From Rhizobium sp. Q54 (GTDB taxonomy: Bacteria; Pseudomonadota; Alphaproteobacteria; Micropepsales; Micropepsaceae), in assembly GCA_945882615.1 (NCBI GenBank), contig CAMCWK010000008.1, positions 26,383 to 90,382 of the forward strand: a stretch of 64,000 bases of DNA, read 5' to 3'. The first letter of the stretch is position 1. Each line of letters opens with the position of its first letter. A program made the translations under genes and the position numbers. Under the pieces are notes generated by a model. It did no database searches, was not told the DNA's origin, and saw only the letters and a program-made list of their open reading frames with translations. Below, piece by piece: positions 1 to 8,529 of this stretch.

Positions 1-78
1 CAGCCATTGCAGCGGCATGCCGACCAGGGTGACCAGGAAGAAGGCCGCCGTGATGGCGGCGGCGCGCAGCCGCGACAT
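1..78 (-). CDS. N-terminus of a lysophospholipid acyltransferase-like protein (partial)
   Basis: Only the first 26 codons are present; the gene runs off the left edge. The peptide starts MSRLRAAAITAAFF and continues into a hydrophobic stretch ending in MPLQWL. This resembles the N-terminal membrane segment of 1-acyl-sn-glycerol-3-phosphate acyltransferases (PlsC). The start codon shares a base with the fur stop (TGATG), so the two are translationally coupled. A plsC-like gene commonly follows rimI-fur in alphaproteobacteria, and the call rests mostly on that context because no catalytic HX4D motif is visible. Confidence 0.5.
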   Translation of the reverse strand, partial: MSRLRAAAITAAFFLVTLVGMPLQWL

Positions 79-497
79 CAATTTTGGGGCTTGCGGCCCT
101 TGGGAACGCCGTACAACTCCAGCCGGTGGTCGATCAGCTCGAAGCCCAGTTCTTCGGCGACACGGCGCTGCAGCTTTTCGATTTCCTCGTTGCGGAACTC
201 GATCACGCTCCCCGTCGCCACATCGATCAGGTGATCGTGATGGGATTCGGGAACTTCCTCATAGCGCGAACGGCCATCGCGGAAATCGTGACGCTCCAGA
301 ATGCCGGCATCCTCGAACAGCTTGACGGTGCGGTAGACGGTGGCGATGGAAATATGCGGATCGATCGCGCTGGCGCGGCGGTACAATTCCTCGGCGTCGG
401 GATGGTCCATGGCGTCTGACAGCACCCGCGCGATGACGCGGCGCTGGTCCGTCATGCGAAGGCCTTTGTCGACACAGAGTTTTTCGATGCGGTTCAT
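78..497 (-). CDS. fur: Fur/Mur-family metal-dependent transcriptional regulator
   Basis: A 139-residue regulator of the Fur superfamily. The N-terminal winged helix contains the HPDAEELYRRA segment (about residue 32) and the recognition helix SIATVYRTVKLF (about 50-61). The HHDHLI metal-site segment follows at about residue 86. The CxxC pair that normally follows in enterobacterial Fur is absent (the sequence reads IDVATGSVIEF), as is typical of alphaproteobacterial Fur/Mur proteins, which often respond to manganese. I chose the ATG at 497; a longer frame to 608 would run into rimI. It follows tsaB-rimI in one operon. Family is certain, metal specificity is inferred. Confidence 0.92.
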   Translation of the reverse strand: MNRIEKLCVDKGLRMTDQRRVIARVLSDAMDHPDAEELYRRASAIDPHISIATVYRTVKLFEDAGILERHDFRDGRSRYEEVPESHHDHLIDVATGSVIEFRNEEIEKLQRRVAEELGFELIDHRLELYGVPKGRKPQN

Positions 498-507
498 GAT
501 GTCCAAG

Positions 508-942
508 TTAGGCGAATTTGGCAGGCAGCGAAAGCCTGAGAACCAGTGCATCCCCGCCATCATAATAGGCTTTTCGCGTCCCGACCCTGGCGAATCCCAG
601 CCCGCCATACAATGCCTGCGCGGCCGGGTTATCGACGCCGACCTCCAGAAACAGGTGGGCGGCCCCCATCTTGGCCGCTTTGGTGATAACCGCTTGCAAC
701 AAAGCGCGGCCCAGGCCCTGACCCCGCGCCAAGGGCGCGACCGCCAGGGTCAGAATTTCTGCCTCGGCCCCCGCCACCCGCGCCAGCACAAAGCCATCCT
801 CATGGGCGAAGGCAAAGGTGCCGGGCGTAACCAGCAGCGCACTGATGGCGGCAGCATCCCAGGGCTTGGGAAAACAGACCGCATGCAGCGACGCCAGGGC
901 GTAGGTGCCGGCACGCGAATCGAACGGCACGACGTCAAACAA
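508..942 (-). CDS. rimI: Ribosomal-protein-alanine N-acetyltransferase (RimI-type GNAT)
   Basis: A GNAT-fold acetyltransferase of about 144 residues. The acetyl-CoA loop is seen in VAPLARGQGLGRALL, followed by FLEVGVDNPAAQALYGGLGF, which matches the RimI pattern, and a downstream Tyr pair (KAYY). RimI acetylates the N-terminus of ribosomal protein S18 in E. coli. The gene is coupled to tsaB: a TTG at 942 overlaps the tsaB stop and has a GGGGG stretch upstream. An ATG at 969 is an alternative that would only add residues overlapping tsaB. The tsaB-rimI-fur order is common in alphaproteobacteria. Confidence 0.88.
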   Translation of the reverse strand: MFDVVPFDSRAGTYALASLHAVCFPKPWDAAAISALLVTPGTFAFAHEDGFVLARVAGAEAEILTLAVAPLARGQGLGRALLQAVITKAAKMGAAHLFLEVGVDNPAAQALYGGLGFARVGTRKAYYDGGDALVLRLSLPAKFA

Positions 943-1594
943 GGGGTTTGCCCCCGGGCAATTTCGCATCGGGAGCACGCAAATAGAGCGGCCCGGGCGC
1001 TTCATTGGATTGCGGCATGGTCTGGGCCAGCCGCGCCACCCACAAGGCGTCGGGCTGGCGGATCGAAGACAATATGAAATCCGCACCCAGCGCCTCTTTC
1101 GCGCTCTGCGCACCGGTTCCTGCCAGCGCACAGGGGCCGAAACCGCGGATGCGTTCCACCGCATCTGCAAAGCCCATCACGCAGGGCTGCTGCACCACTT
1201 CGGTGCCGTCCTTCAGCAGCAGATAGGCTTCTTCGCGGCGCGCATCGTGGATGACGGCGGCCCTGGTGTGTTTGGTTTCAGCCATCGCGGCCAGGGCGAT
1301 CGCTTCCAGGGTGGTGACACCGGTGAGCGGAATATGCAGGGCAAGCCTGAGGCCGCGCATGAAGGCAAGGCCGACGCGCTGTCCTGTGAAGGTGCCCGGA
1401 CCGGTGGTGACGGCCAGATGGGTGAGGGCAGGAAATTGCGTGATACCGCTGCGCATCGCCTCATCCACCATCGGCGCCAGCCGTTCGGCATGACCGCGGT
1501 CCATGGCTTCAAAGATGTGGGCGAGAATCTTTTCGCCATCCAGCAGCGCCACCGAACAGCCACCAAGCGCGGTATCAACGGCGAGCAGTTTCAC
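935..1594 (-). CDS. tsaB: tRNA threonylcarbamoyladenosine biosynthesis protein TsaB
   Basis: A 219-residue member of the ASKHA-fold TsaB/YeaZ family. It starts MKLLAVDTALGGCSVAL and has the hallmark segment TTGPGTFTGQRVGLAFMRGL near residue 64. TsaB is the partner of TsaD in the complex that makes the universal t6A37 modification of ANN-decoding tRNAs in the cytoplasm. It lacks the zinc/iron site of TsaD and is catalytically inert alone. Its start codon abuts the stop of the upstream nitroreductase gene, so the genes are probably cotranscribed. Confidence 0.95.
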   Translation of the reverse strand: MKLLAVDTALGGCSVALLDGEKILAHIFEAMDRGHAERLAPMVDEAMRSGITQFPALTHLAVTTGPGTFTGQRVGLAFMRGLRLALHIPLTGVTTLEAIALAAMAETKHTRAAVIHDARREEAYLLLKDGTEVVQQPCVMGFADAVERIRGFGPCALAGTGAQSAKEALGADFILSSIRQPDALWVARLAQTMPQSNEAPGPLYLRAPDAKLPGGKPLV

Positions 1595-2217
1595 TAGAGA
1601 ATCTTGCAGGCTTCGTCGAAGCCCAGGCGGGCGGCACGCGGACGCACGCTACCCTCGACGCCATAGCCCAGATTGCACAGGAAATAGGACTTGATGGCGG
1701 TGCCGGCGAAGAATTCCTTGTCCACCCCGTCCCGGTCAAAACCCGACATCGGACCGCAATCCAGCCCCAACGCGCGCGCCGCGACGATGAAATAGCCGCC
1801 CTGAAGACCGGCGCTGCGCATCGCCATGAAGCGCGCTCTGTCGGGATCCTGGGCGAGCGCTTCGGGCAGTGAGGTGGCGCGCGGCGCAAGCTTGGGCAGC
1901 GTCTTCGCAAACGCCAGGTCGTAACCGACAATGGCGGTGGCGGGCGCGCTCATGGTTTGCTTGCGGTTGCCTTCGTCCAGCAGCGGCTCCAGCCGCGCCT
2001 TGGCGTCTTTCGAGACCACAAAATGAACCCGCGCCGGAGTGATGTTGGATTCGGTCGGGCCCCAGCGCATCAGGTCATAGATCGCCATCAGCAGCGCGGG
2101 GGAGACCGGCTTGTCCTGCCATTGGCGCAAGGTGCGTGCGGAACGGAAAATCGTGTCCAGCGCCGCATCGGAAATCGCGTGATCGCGTTCGGCGAGATAA
2201 GGTTCGGCGTTGGTCAT
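1594..2217 (-). CDS. Nitroreductase-family protein, RutE/malonic semialdehyde reductase-like
   Basis: A 207-residue flavin-dependent nitroreductase-fold protein. The N-terminal ISDAALDTIFRSARTLRQW and the phosphate-binding region MRWGPTESNITPARVHFV match the RutE/HadB branch rather than classical NfsB enzymes. A conserved segment, AARALGLDCGPMSGFD, lies near residue 145. RutE reduces malonic semialdehyde to 3-hydroxypropionate in uracil degradation, but no other rut gene is visible here, so the substrate is open. I chose the ATG at 2217 because the longer frame to 2319 has no homologous start and reaches into nfu. Confidence 0.85.
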   Translation of the reverse strand: MTNAEPYLAERDHAISDAALDTIFRSARTLRQWQDKPVSPALLMAIYDLMRWGPTESNITPARVHFVVSKDAKARLEPLLDEGNRKQTMSAPATAIVGYDLAFAKTLPKLAPRATSLPEALAQDPDRARFMAMRSAGLQGGYFIVAARALGLDCGPMSGFDRDGVDKEFFAGTAIKSYFLCNLGYGVEGSVRPRAARLGFDEACKIL

Positions 2218-2228
2218 GACCAACGCTA

Positions 2229-2813
2229 TCACACCGCTTCGACCGCGGTCACTTCCGGCACATAGTGGCGCAGCATGTTTTCGATGCCGTTCTTCAAGGT
2301 CATCGAGGAGGATGGGCATCCCGCGCAGGACCCTTGCAGGTGCAGCGAGACCACGCCGCTGGTGCCGTCAAAGCCCTTGAAGATGATATCGCCGCCATCC
2401 TGTGCCACGGCAGGACGCACCCGGGTTTCGATCAGTTCCTTGATCTGCACCACAATGTCGGAATCCTCGTCGCTGTAGCTTTCCTCGGTTTCGTCGGCGC
2501 CGCCTTCCAGGAGCGGCAGGCCGGCCGTGAAATGCTCCATCACCGCGCCCAGGATCGCGGGCTTGAGATGCTTCCAGTCGCCGTCGCGCTTGGTCACCGA
2601 AATGAAGTCGGCGCCGAAAAAGACCCGGCTGACGTCGGGGATGGAAAACAGCGCCTTGGCCAGGGGCGAGCGCCCTGCGGAAGAAGCATCGGGGAAATCC
2701 GCCACGCTGCCTTCGCCCATCACATCCCGCCCGGGCAGGAATTTCAGGGTGGCGGGATTGGGAGTGGATTCGGTCTGGATGAACATGGCGCCGCTCGTTG
2801 ACTGCTGAGCCAT
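2229..2813 (-). CDS. NifU-family Fe-S scaffold/carrier protein (Nfu type)
   Basis: A 194-residue two-domain Nfu protein. The N-terminal Nfu_N domain begins FIQTESTPNPATLKFLPG. The C-terminal NifU domain has the cluster-binding CxxC motif in GSCAGCPSSSMTLKNGIENML (about residue 166). Such proteins deliver 4Fe-4S clusters to target enzymes. The ATG at 2813 has a good GAGG ribosome site 7 nt upstream. A second ATG at 2786 would give the common MFIQTE start but has a weaker site. The gene diverges from DUF2239 across an inverted repeat that may control one or both. Confidence 0.93.
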   Translation of the reverse strand: MAQQSTSGAMFIQTESTPNPATLKFLPGRDVMGEGSVADFPDASSAGRSPLAKALFSIPDVSRVFFGADFISVTKRDGDWKHLKPAILGAVMEHFTAGLPLLEGGADETEESYSDEDSDIVVQIKELIETRVRPAVAQDGGDIIFKGFDGTSGVVSLHLQGSCAGCPSSSMTLKNGIENMLRHYVPEVTAVEAV

Positions 2814-2861
2814 AAATGAACCTCGGGCATGGCCGCATCAAGGCTTTGGTCGGATATACTT

Positions 2862-2901
2862 TTACCCGGATGATATTGACTATAATATTTTATCCGGGTA
2901 A
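2862..2901. promoter_or_regulatory. Inverted repeat, possible operator between nfu and DUF2239
   Basis: TTACCCGGAT (2862-2871) and ATCCGGGTAA (2892-2901) form a perfect 10-bp inverted repeat with 20 bp between the arms, about three helical turns centre to centre. A TATAAT hexamer lies between the arms at 2881-2886. The region is AT-rich against a GC-rich background and lies between divergent start codons. It looks like an operator for a dimeric or paired-dimer regulator. The cognate regulator is not identifiable here. Confidence 0.55.
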
Positions 2902-2910
2902 TTAAAAGAA

Positions 2911-3411
2911 ATGCGCTATTCGACCTTTTCCGGCTTCGACCATCTGGGCTCCGGCTCCTTGCACCAAGCCTATGTCGCCAGCCGGCGTATTGAAGGCGCC
3001 CTGATTTTCGACCGGGAAACCGGGCGGGTGGTGGATATCGACCCGCGTTTTCCGCCCTCGGACGACGACGGCCCCCGGCCGGGCCGGCCCAAACTGGGGG
3101 TGGTGCCGCGGGAAGTCACGCTGTTGCCCAAGCACTGGGACTGGCTGGCCACCCAGCCGGGCGGCGCTTCGGTCGCCCTGCGCAAGTTGGTGGAAGAGGC
3201 CAGCCGCAATCCCAAAGCCCAGATGCGCCAGCGCCGGGACGCCGCCTACCGCTTCGCCACCGCCCTGGTCGGCAATGCCCCGGGATATGAGGAGGCCATC
3301 CGCGCGCTGTATGCCGGGCAAAAAGACGAGTTCGCCGCCCATATCGAGGCCTGGCCGGCGGATGTGCGCGCCGAACTTGAGACGTTAACCGAAGAGGCGT
3401 TCGACTCTTAA
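2911..3411 (+). CDS. DUF2239 family protein
   Basis: A 166-residue cytoplasmic protein with the conserved DUF2239 features: an N-terminal [12 protein letters not shown], a middle [14 protein letters not shown], the signature [19 protein letters not shown], then [20 protein letters not shown] and an [10 protein letters not shown] segment. Function is unknown. The signature resembles a DNA- or RNA-binding basic segment, but that is only an impression. The gene is single, divergent from nfu, and its start lies 10 bp after an inverted repeat, suggesting dedicated regulation. It overlaps the convergent small gene downstream by 4 bp. Confidence 0.85.
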   Translation: MRYSTFSGFDHLGSGSLHQAYVASRRIEGALIFDRETGRVVDIDPRFPPSDDDGPRPGRPKLGVVPREVTLLPKHWDWLATQPGGASVALRKLVEEASRNPKAQMRQRRDAAYRFATALVGNAPGYEEAIRALYAGQKDEFAAHIEAWPADVRAELETLTEEAFDS

Positions 3412-3602
3412 AAGTCCGAAACGATGCCCTTTTTCTCCCAGTCGCCATAGCGGGTGGGCTCCGGGCCTTTGGGTCCGCCCAATTCCGGCGGCAATTCCTT
3501 CTTAGATTCGGCGGCGCGGCGGGCCTCGGCTTCGGCCTTGGCGCGAGCGGCGGCCTCGGCGATCCGGGCGGCGACGGCTTCGGGCGATGCTTGATTGGCC
3601 AT
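3408..3602 (-). CDS. DUF1674 / succinate dehydrogenase assembly factor 4-like small protein
   Basis: A 64-residue protein with an Ala/Glu/Arg-rich, probably helical N-terminal half (residues 8-35) and the conserved C-terminal DUF1674 block [18 protein letters not shown] followed by IVSDF. The same C-terminal motif defines SDHAF4 (Sdh8), which helps mature flavinylated SdhA in mitochondria. The bacterial homologues are assumed to do the same. It is divergent from htpX and no sdh genes are nearby. The short length is normal for the family. Confidence 0.85.
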   Translation of the reverse strand: MANQASPEAVAARIAEAAARAKAEAEARRAAESKKELPPELGGPKGPEPTRYGDWEKKGIVSDF

Positions 3603-3641
3603 GGCGCGAGATTACATGAGTAGGGTCAGGAGAATAAAGAC

Positions 3642-4562
3642 ATGAATACCCTTCGTACCGGCATGCTGCTCGCGCTGATGACCGGCATTTTCGTGGCGGT
3701 CGGCGCGCTGATCGGCGGCAGCTCGGGCGTGATGATCGCCTTCGGCATGGCGCTGGCGATGAACCTGTTCGCCTACTGGAATTCCGACAAGGTCCTGCTG
3801 CGCATGTATGGCGCGCGCCAGGTCGATGCCGCCAGCGCGCCCGAACTGTACGCCATGGTGGAACGGCTGGCGGGCAATGCCGGCCTGCCCATGCCCAAGG
3901 TCTACATCATGGAAAATCCGCAGCCCAACGCCTTTGCCACGGGCCGCAATCCGGAAAATGCCGCCGTGGCCTTCACCACCGGCATCATGGAGCAGCTTTC
4001 GCCCGAGGAACTGGCGGGCGTGGCGGCGCACGAGCTGGCGCATATCAAGCATCGCGACACGCTGACCATGACCATCACCGCGGTGATCGCGGGCGCGATC
4101 TCGATGCTGGCCAACATGGCGATGTTCATGGGCGGCGACCGACGCAACCAGCCGGGCGGCATCGCGCTGACGCTGGTCGTGTCGCTGCTGGCGCCCATCG
4201 CCGCCATGCTGGTGCAGGCCGCGATCTCGCGTTCGCGCGAATATGAAGCCGACCGCATGGGTGCGGAAATCTCGGGCCGCCCGCAATGGCTGGCCAGCGC
4301 GCTGGGCCGGATGGAGCGCAGCGTGCGTGCTGGTACGCCCAATCCCGAAGCTGACGCCAATCCGGCCACGGCGCATCTGTTCATCATCAATCCGCTGCAT
4401 GGCGGCATCTCGGGCCTGTTCTCGACCCATCCCGCCACCGAAGACCGCATCGCGCGCCTCAACGCCATGGCAGGCAGCCAGCCGGCCGTGGTGAGCGGCG
4501 GGCGCGGACCCTGGATCGGTGGTCGTGAAGTGGTTTCTTCACGTCGCGGACCTTGGGGCTGA
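3642..4562 (+). CDS. htpX: Protease HtpX homologue
   Basis: A 306-residue membrane zinc metalloprotease of the M48B family. There are two N-terminal transmembrane segments (about residues 5-25 and 28-46), the HELAH zinc motif at about 130-134, two further hydrophobic segments (about 143-165 and 173-195) and the third ligand in [12 protein letters not shown] (about 198-209). HtpX degrades misfolded membrane proteins alongside FtsH. A CAGGAGA ribosome site precedes the start. The Ser/Arg/Gly-rich C-terminus is longer than in E. coli but usual for alphaproteobacteria. It is followed by rsmB, as in many relatives. Confidence 0.96.
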   Translation: MNTLRTGMLLALMTGIFVAVGALIGGSSGVMIAFGMALAMNLFAYWNSDKVLLRMYGARQVDAASAPELYAMVERLAGNAGLPMPKVYIMENPQPNAFATGRNPENAAVAFTTGIMEQLSPEELAGVAAHELAHIKHRDTLTMTITAVIAGAISMLANMAMFMGGDRRNQPGGIALTLVVSLLAPIAAMLVQAAISRSREYEADRMGAEISGRPQWLASALGRMERSVRAGTPNPEADANPATAHLFIINPLHGGISGLFSTHPATEDRIARLNAMAGSQPAVVSGGRGPWIGGREVVSSRRGPWG

Positions 4563-4587
4563 GCCGCGTCTCGTTTAAAGAGGCGCG

Positions 4588-5865
4588 ATGACCGACACAG
4601 CCGGACTGCCTGCCCGCCGCGCGGCGCTCGCCATACTGTCCGGCGTCCTGCAAAAGCGCCGTCCGCTGGATGCGGGGCTGGATCATCTTGCGGGCCTTGC
4701 ACCGCGCGATGCTGGCTTCGCCCGCGCCCTGGTCAGCGAAACCTTGCGCCACATGGGCGCGCTGGATGCGGTGCTGCGCAAGTTCATCGCCAAACCGCTG
4801 GTGCCGCACAAGGCGGGCGCGACCAGCGAGATCCTGCTGCTTGGCGCCTGCGAACTGTTGATCCTGAAAGTCGCGGCCCATGCCGCGGTCGATGCCGCCA
4901 ACGAACTGGCAGCCAAGGATTCCAAGGCGGTGCATTTCAAGCCGCTGATCAATGCGGTGCTGCGCAAGGTCGCGAAGGAAGGCGAAGCCGTGCTGTCGGG
5001 GCTGGACCGCGAACGCCTGTCCACCCCCGACTGGCTGTGGACCCGCTGGGCGGCGCAGTATGACGCCGGCACGGCGCGCGTGATCGCCCGCGCCCATCAG
5101 CACGAAGCGCCCATCGACATCATTCTCAAATCCGCCGATGCGAGTTATCCGCCCAGCGAGGCGCTGTTCGGCAATGTGCGCCGCCTCACCGATCCCGGCC
5201 GCATCGAGGAGTTGCCGGGCTTTGCGCAAGGCGACTGGTGGGTGCAGGACTGCGCCGCCACCCTGCCGGCGCGCCTGCTCGGCGATGTGCGCGGCAAGCG
5301 CGTGATCGATCTGTGCGCCGCGCCCGGCGGCAAGACCATGCAGCTTGCCGCCAGCGGCGCACATGTGATCGCGGTGGAGATCGATGCGGCCCGCGCGGAA
5401 CGCATCCAGGAGAACCTTGCCCGCACCAAACTGCCTGCTGAGATCGCCACGGCCGACGCACGCGACTTCGATACCAAAGCCCCATTCGTGCTTATCGACG
5501 CGCCCTGCACCGCCACCGGCACCATCCGCCGCCATCCCGACCTGCCCTGGATCAAGGGCGCCGCCGACGTCACGGTGTCGGCGGGGGCGGCTTACGAGAT
5601 CCTGGAAAGCGGCGCCGCGCTGGTCGAGCCGGGCGGCACACTGGTGTTCGCGGTCTGCTCGCTGGAACGCGAAGAGGGCGAAGAACAGATATCGGTGTTC
5701 CTGTCGCAACATCCGGAATTTTCGCGCAGCCCTATCAGCGCGGATGAACTGTTCGGTCACGCGGAATGGATCACGCCCGATGGCGATCTGCGCACCCTGC
5801 CCTGTTACCTCAGCGACAAGGGCGGCATGGACGGATTTTATGCGGCGCGGTTGAAACGGGCCTGA
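4588..5865 (+). CDS. rsmB: RsmB-family 16S rRNA (cytosine-C5) methyltransferase
   Basis: A 425-residue protein with an N-terminal NusB-like RNA-binding domain (about residues 8-140) and a C-terminal Rossmann methyltransferase. The SAM-binding motif is VIDLCAAPGGKTMQLAA (about 240). The two catalytic cysteines of the NOL1/NOP2/Sun family are visible in DAPCTATGTIRRHPD and in FAVCSLEREEGE. RsmB methylates C967 of 16S rRNA. The gene lies 25 bp after htpX and is probably cotranscribed. It ends at a large palindromic repeat. Confidence 0.93.
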   Translation: MTDTAGLPARRAALAILSGVLQKRRPLDAGLDHLAGLAPRDAGFARALVSETLRHMGALDAVLRKFIAKPLVPHKAGATSEILLLGACELLILKVAAHAAVDAANELAAKDSKAVHFKPLINAVLRKVAKEGEAVLSGLDRERLSTPDWLWTRWAAQYDAGTARVIARAHQHEAPIDIILKSADASYPPSEALFGNVRRLTDPGRIEELPGFAQGDWWVQDCAATLPARLLGDVRGKRVIDLCAAPGGKTMQLAASGAHVIAVEIDAARAERIQENLARTKLPAEIATADARDFDTKAPFVLIDAPCTATGTIRRHPDLPWIKGAADVTVSAGAAYEILESGAALVEPGGTLVFAVCSLEREEGEEQISVFLSQHPEFSRSPISADELFGHAEWITPDGDLRTLPCYLSDKGGMDGFYAARLKRA

Positions 5866-5987
5866 TTGTCATTCCCGGCGAGCGCGAAGCGCGAGGGAAG
5901 GGAATCCATCCCGACACCTGGCCAAGTTTCCAGATGGATTCCCTTCCCCTCGCATTGCTGCCGCAATGCTCGGCCGGGAATGACAAT
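5865..5987. repeat. Palindromic intergenic repeat, family A, between convergent genes
   Basis: Two long imperfect inverted arms (5865-5909 and 5934-5987) begin and end with ATTGTCATTCCCGG and its complement and each carries GGGAAGGGAATCCAT or its complement. The element fills the gap between convergent rsmB and the TipN-like gene and could act as a bidirectional terminator. A half copy with the same core occurs at 27127-27172. Confidence 0.75.
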
Positions 5988-5990
5988 GAG

Positions 5991-8048
5991 TTACAGACGC
6001 CCTAGCGCATAAGCTATCGCCAGATACACCTTGCCGGTATCGGCCGACAGCAGGGTCGAGGTGAGCAAGCCGCCGCCATCGCCTTCGCGCGCCCGCGCCA
6101 GCAGGGTTTCGAACTCGCCCAGATAAGCGTCGGCGGCGTCATGGAAGCGCTTGTCATCCCGATAGAGGATGGTGATGCGGTCCACCGCCTGGTCGTCTAT
6201 GGTCTCGGCCAGCCGCCGCGCGAACACGGCGCGGTCGCCCGCCAGATAACGCTTCCAGTCTTCATCGCCCGGCTGGGTATCGTCCAGCGCCGACAGGTCG
6301 ATCGCCATGTCGGCCAGCGCCAGTTCCAGCGCCCCAAGGGTTGCGGTGTTGTCGATACCCGATTTGGGGCCGAACTTGGCGGACAGGCGAATGTCGCCGC
6401 TATTCTGTTCGGCGGCCGCCAGCAGCGTTTTCATTTCCCAGGTCTTGCCGTCTCGCGCGCCCTTGTCCGGCGATTTGCGCGCCGTCAGCTTGCGCGCCAA
6501 ACCCTTCAGCCCTTCGCTTTCGGGCTCGGCAGCCGGCTTCATCGGACCGCCCAGATCAGGCGGCGTGATCTTTTGCGTCGAGCGCGCATGGATCGTCGAC
6601 ATGGTGCGCGCTGACATATCCAGCAGCTGTTCGGTTTCGGATGCCATCATCTGGCGCACCCGGCGCGCTTCTTCCTGGGCCAGGCCCGGCAGGCGGATCA
6701 GGTGCTTTTCGACATCGCGGGTGGTTTCCGACAACAGGCTGCGAATCTTGCCGGCTTCGGCACTCATCTCGCCGCTGGCCCGCAGCAACCGTTCGCATTC
6801 GGCCATCGCCTCGCCCACCAAAAGGCGCGCGTCATGCTTGGCCTGGGCGGCGCTTTCGCCAATCAGAGTTTGCGCGCCGGTGCCCGCATCTTTCAGCGCC
6901 GCCGACAGGCTGGCCAGAACGGTTGCCGCCGCTTCGCTGGTTTCGGTCAACCGCTCGGCCTCGCGCGCAAAGGCGCCGGTCAGCTGCGCCGCACGGTTGG
7001 CGGCATTGGACATGATCAGTTCCAGATGGCGCTCGGCATCGCCGGTGACCATCTCGAATTTTTTGGCCTCGCCGCCCAGCGATTCAATCGCCGATTCCAT
7101 GCCGGTGCGCTGCTGCGACAGCGCGGTTTCGAACGCGTCGCTTTCGTCCTTCAGCTTCTGCACCAGTTCGTGCATCTGCGCGCGATGCTTTTCCTGCCGC
7201 GCCAGCACGAATTCGGCGCGGGACATGGCGGTGTCGGACACTTCCTCGATCCGCACGGCGTGAGCTTCCAGCGTCTTGGCGGCTTGCAGCGGGGTTTCGG
7301 CAGCGGCGGTAATGGCGGCGCGGAAACCGGCGGCCTGCACATCCAGAGACTGGGTCGCCATCTTCAAGGTGCCTTCGGCCGATTCCATCATCGCCTTGAG
7401 CTGGGCGGCGCGGCCCGCCACGCTTTCGCCGGCGCGGCTGGCGGCATCGGTGAGATTGTCACCCAGCGATTCCAGACGCTGGCTTTCCTGGTTGAGGCGG
7501 GCGGCGATGGTGTCGCCGCGCACCTGGGCGCGGGCGCCGGCATCATCCAAAGTCGAAATCTGTTTTTCCAGCACCGCTTCCAACGTGCGCATGCGCTGGA
7601 AGGCGACATCGAGCCCGGTATTGAGTCCGTCGAGTTCGCGGCGCACGGCGCGCGCCAAACGCGCGGCATTGTTGGCGGCGGTTTCGTCGGCGGCGAACAG
7701 CCGGTCGCTGGCCGCCAGCATCAGCTTGGTGGCGTCCGCCATCGCGGCGCTTCGGGCCAGCGCGGCGGCGATGGCGACGAAGAGGAAGGGCGGCAGCACA
7801 ATGGCGGCGGCGATCAGCGCCAGGGTGGAGAGCGGCTGCGCGCTCAAGCCCTGCGGCCCCAGCCAGCCCCAGACAAAGGCGCTCGCAATGCCGACCCAGA
7901 ACAGCGACAGCAAAGTTCCCGCCACCAGCGCCAGCACGGCGAAGCGGCTTTGCTTGAGGCGCGGGATTGGCGCGGCGGCGGCAATCTGGCTGTTGGCGGG
8001 TTCCGCCGGGCTGTCCAGCGGGATGGTCTTCCCGAACGTTCTGGCCAT
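5991..8048 (-). CDS. TipN-like membrane-anchored coiled-coil polarity protein
   Basis: A 685-residue protein with two N-terminal transmembrane helices (about residues 36-62 and 74-98), a long Ala/Glu/Arg-rich coiled-coil region (about 110-480), a linker with PDLGGPMKPAAEPESE and a conserved globular C-terminus with DDKRFHDAADAYLGEF and TGKVYLAIAYALGRL. The architecture (two TM helices plus long coiled coil) is that of Caulobacter TipN, which marks the new pole and guides ParA-driven segregation and flagellum placement. The match is by architecture and C-terminal pattern, not by a search. It diverges from an HPt gene. A chemoreceptor is unlikely, since the MCP signalling hairpin is absent. Confidence 0.6.
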   Translation of the reverse strand: MARTFGKTIPLDSPAEPANSQIAAAAPIPRLKQSRFAVLALVAGTLLSLFWVGIASAFVWGWLGPQGLSAQPLSTLALIAAAIVLPPFLFVAIAAALARSAAMADATKLMLAASDRLFAADETAANNAARLARAVRRELDGLNTGLDVAFQRMRTLEAVLEKQISTLDDAGARAQVRGDTIAARLNQESQRLESLGDNLTDAASRAGESVAGRAAQLKAMMESAEGTLKMATQSLDVQAAGFRAAITAAAETPLQAAKTLEAHAVRIEEVSDTAMSRAEFVLARQEKHRAQMHELVQKLKDESDAFETALSQQRTGMESAIESLGGEAKKFEMVTGDAERHLELIMSNAANRAAQLTGAFAREAERLTETSEAAATVLASLSAALKDAGTGAQTLIGESAAQAKHDARLLVGEAMAECERLLRASGEMSAEAGKIRSLLSETTRDVEKHLIRLPGLAQEEARRVRQMMASETEQLLDMSARTMSTIHARSTQKITPPDLGGPMKPAAEPESEGLKGLARKLTARKSPDKGARDGKTWEMKTLLAAAEQNSGDIRLSAKFGPKSGIDNTATLGALELALADMAIDLSALDDTQPGDEDWKRYLAGDRAVFARRLAETIDDQAVDRITILYRDDKRFHDAADAYLGEFETLLARAREGDGGGLLTSTLLSADTGKVYLAIAYALGRL

Positions 8049-8184
8049 GATCTAACGCCCTGAAATTGCCCTGTCTTTTGCCAAGTTAAGCACGACCTGC
8101 GGCGATTTCACACCGAAAAGCGCGCATTAACGCGGCTTTAGCCGCAAGGGGCGCAGGATTGGCGGGTAGTCGCAGGAAAATGCC

Positions 8185-8529
8185 ATGGCCGCCGCGCCCG
8201 TCGATCTGGACCATCTCGCCCGCTATACCGGCGGTGACAGGACCCTGAACGCCGAGATCCTCAAGCTGTTCGACGGCCAGGTCAGCGAGATGGTCGGCCA
8301 GCTGCTGGGCATTCTGGAGCAGCGCGACGCCCGCAAATGGCGCGAAGTCACCCATACCATCAAGGGCGCGGCGCGCGGCGTCGGCGCTTTTGCCATGGGT
8401 GAAGCGGCGGCGGCCGCCGAACCGGTGGATCCCGCCATCAGCCAAGACCGCGCCGTGGAAGTGATCGAGGCCCTGCGCGTCGAAGGCGAAGCGGTGCAGG
8501 CGTTTATCGCCGAGTATTTGGCCGCTTAG
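8185..8529 (+). CDS. Single-domain histidine phosphotransfer (HPt) protein
   Basis: A 114-residue stand-alone HPt domain. The phosphoacceptor helix reads THTIKGAARGVGAFAM, with the predicted active His at about residue 57, preceded by the usual EILKLFDGQVSEMV helix. Such proteins shuttle phosphate between hybrid kinases and response regulators. No kinase or receiver is adjacent. It is divergent from the TipN-like gene, so a cell-cycle or polarity role is possible but inferred. Its stop codon overlaps the end of the convergent chorismate mutase gene by 4 bp. Confidence 0.85.
   Translation: MAAAPVDLDHLARYTGGDRTLNAEILKLFDGQVSEMVGQLLGILEQRDARKWREVTHTIKGAARGVGAFAMGEAAAAAEPVDPAISQDRAVEVIEALRVEGEAVQAFIAEYLAA

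Noticed and set aside
6702..8063. 453-residue frame opposite the TipN-like gene
   Set aside because: Gly/Arg/Gln/His-rich without a domain, and the coiled-coil reading on the minus strand is far more protein-like.
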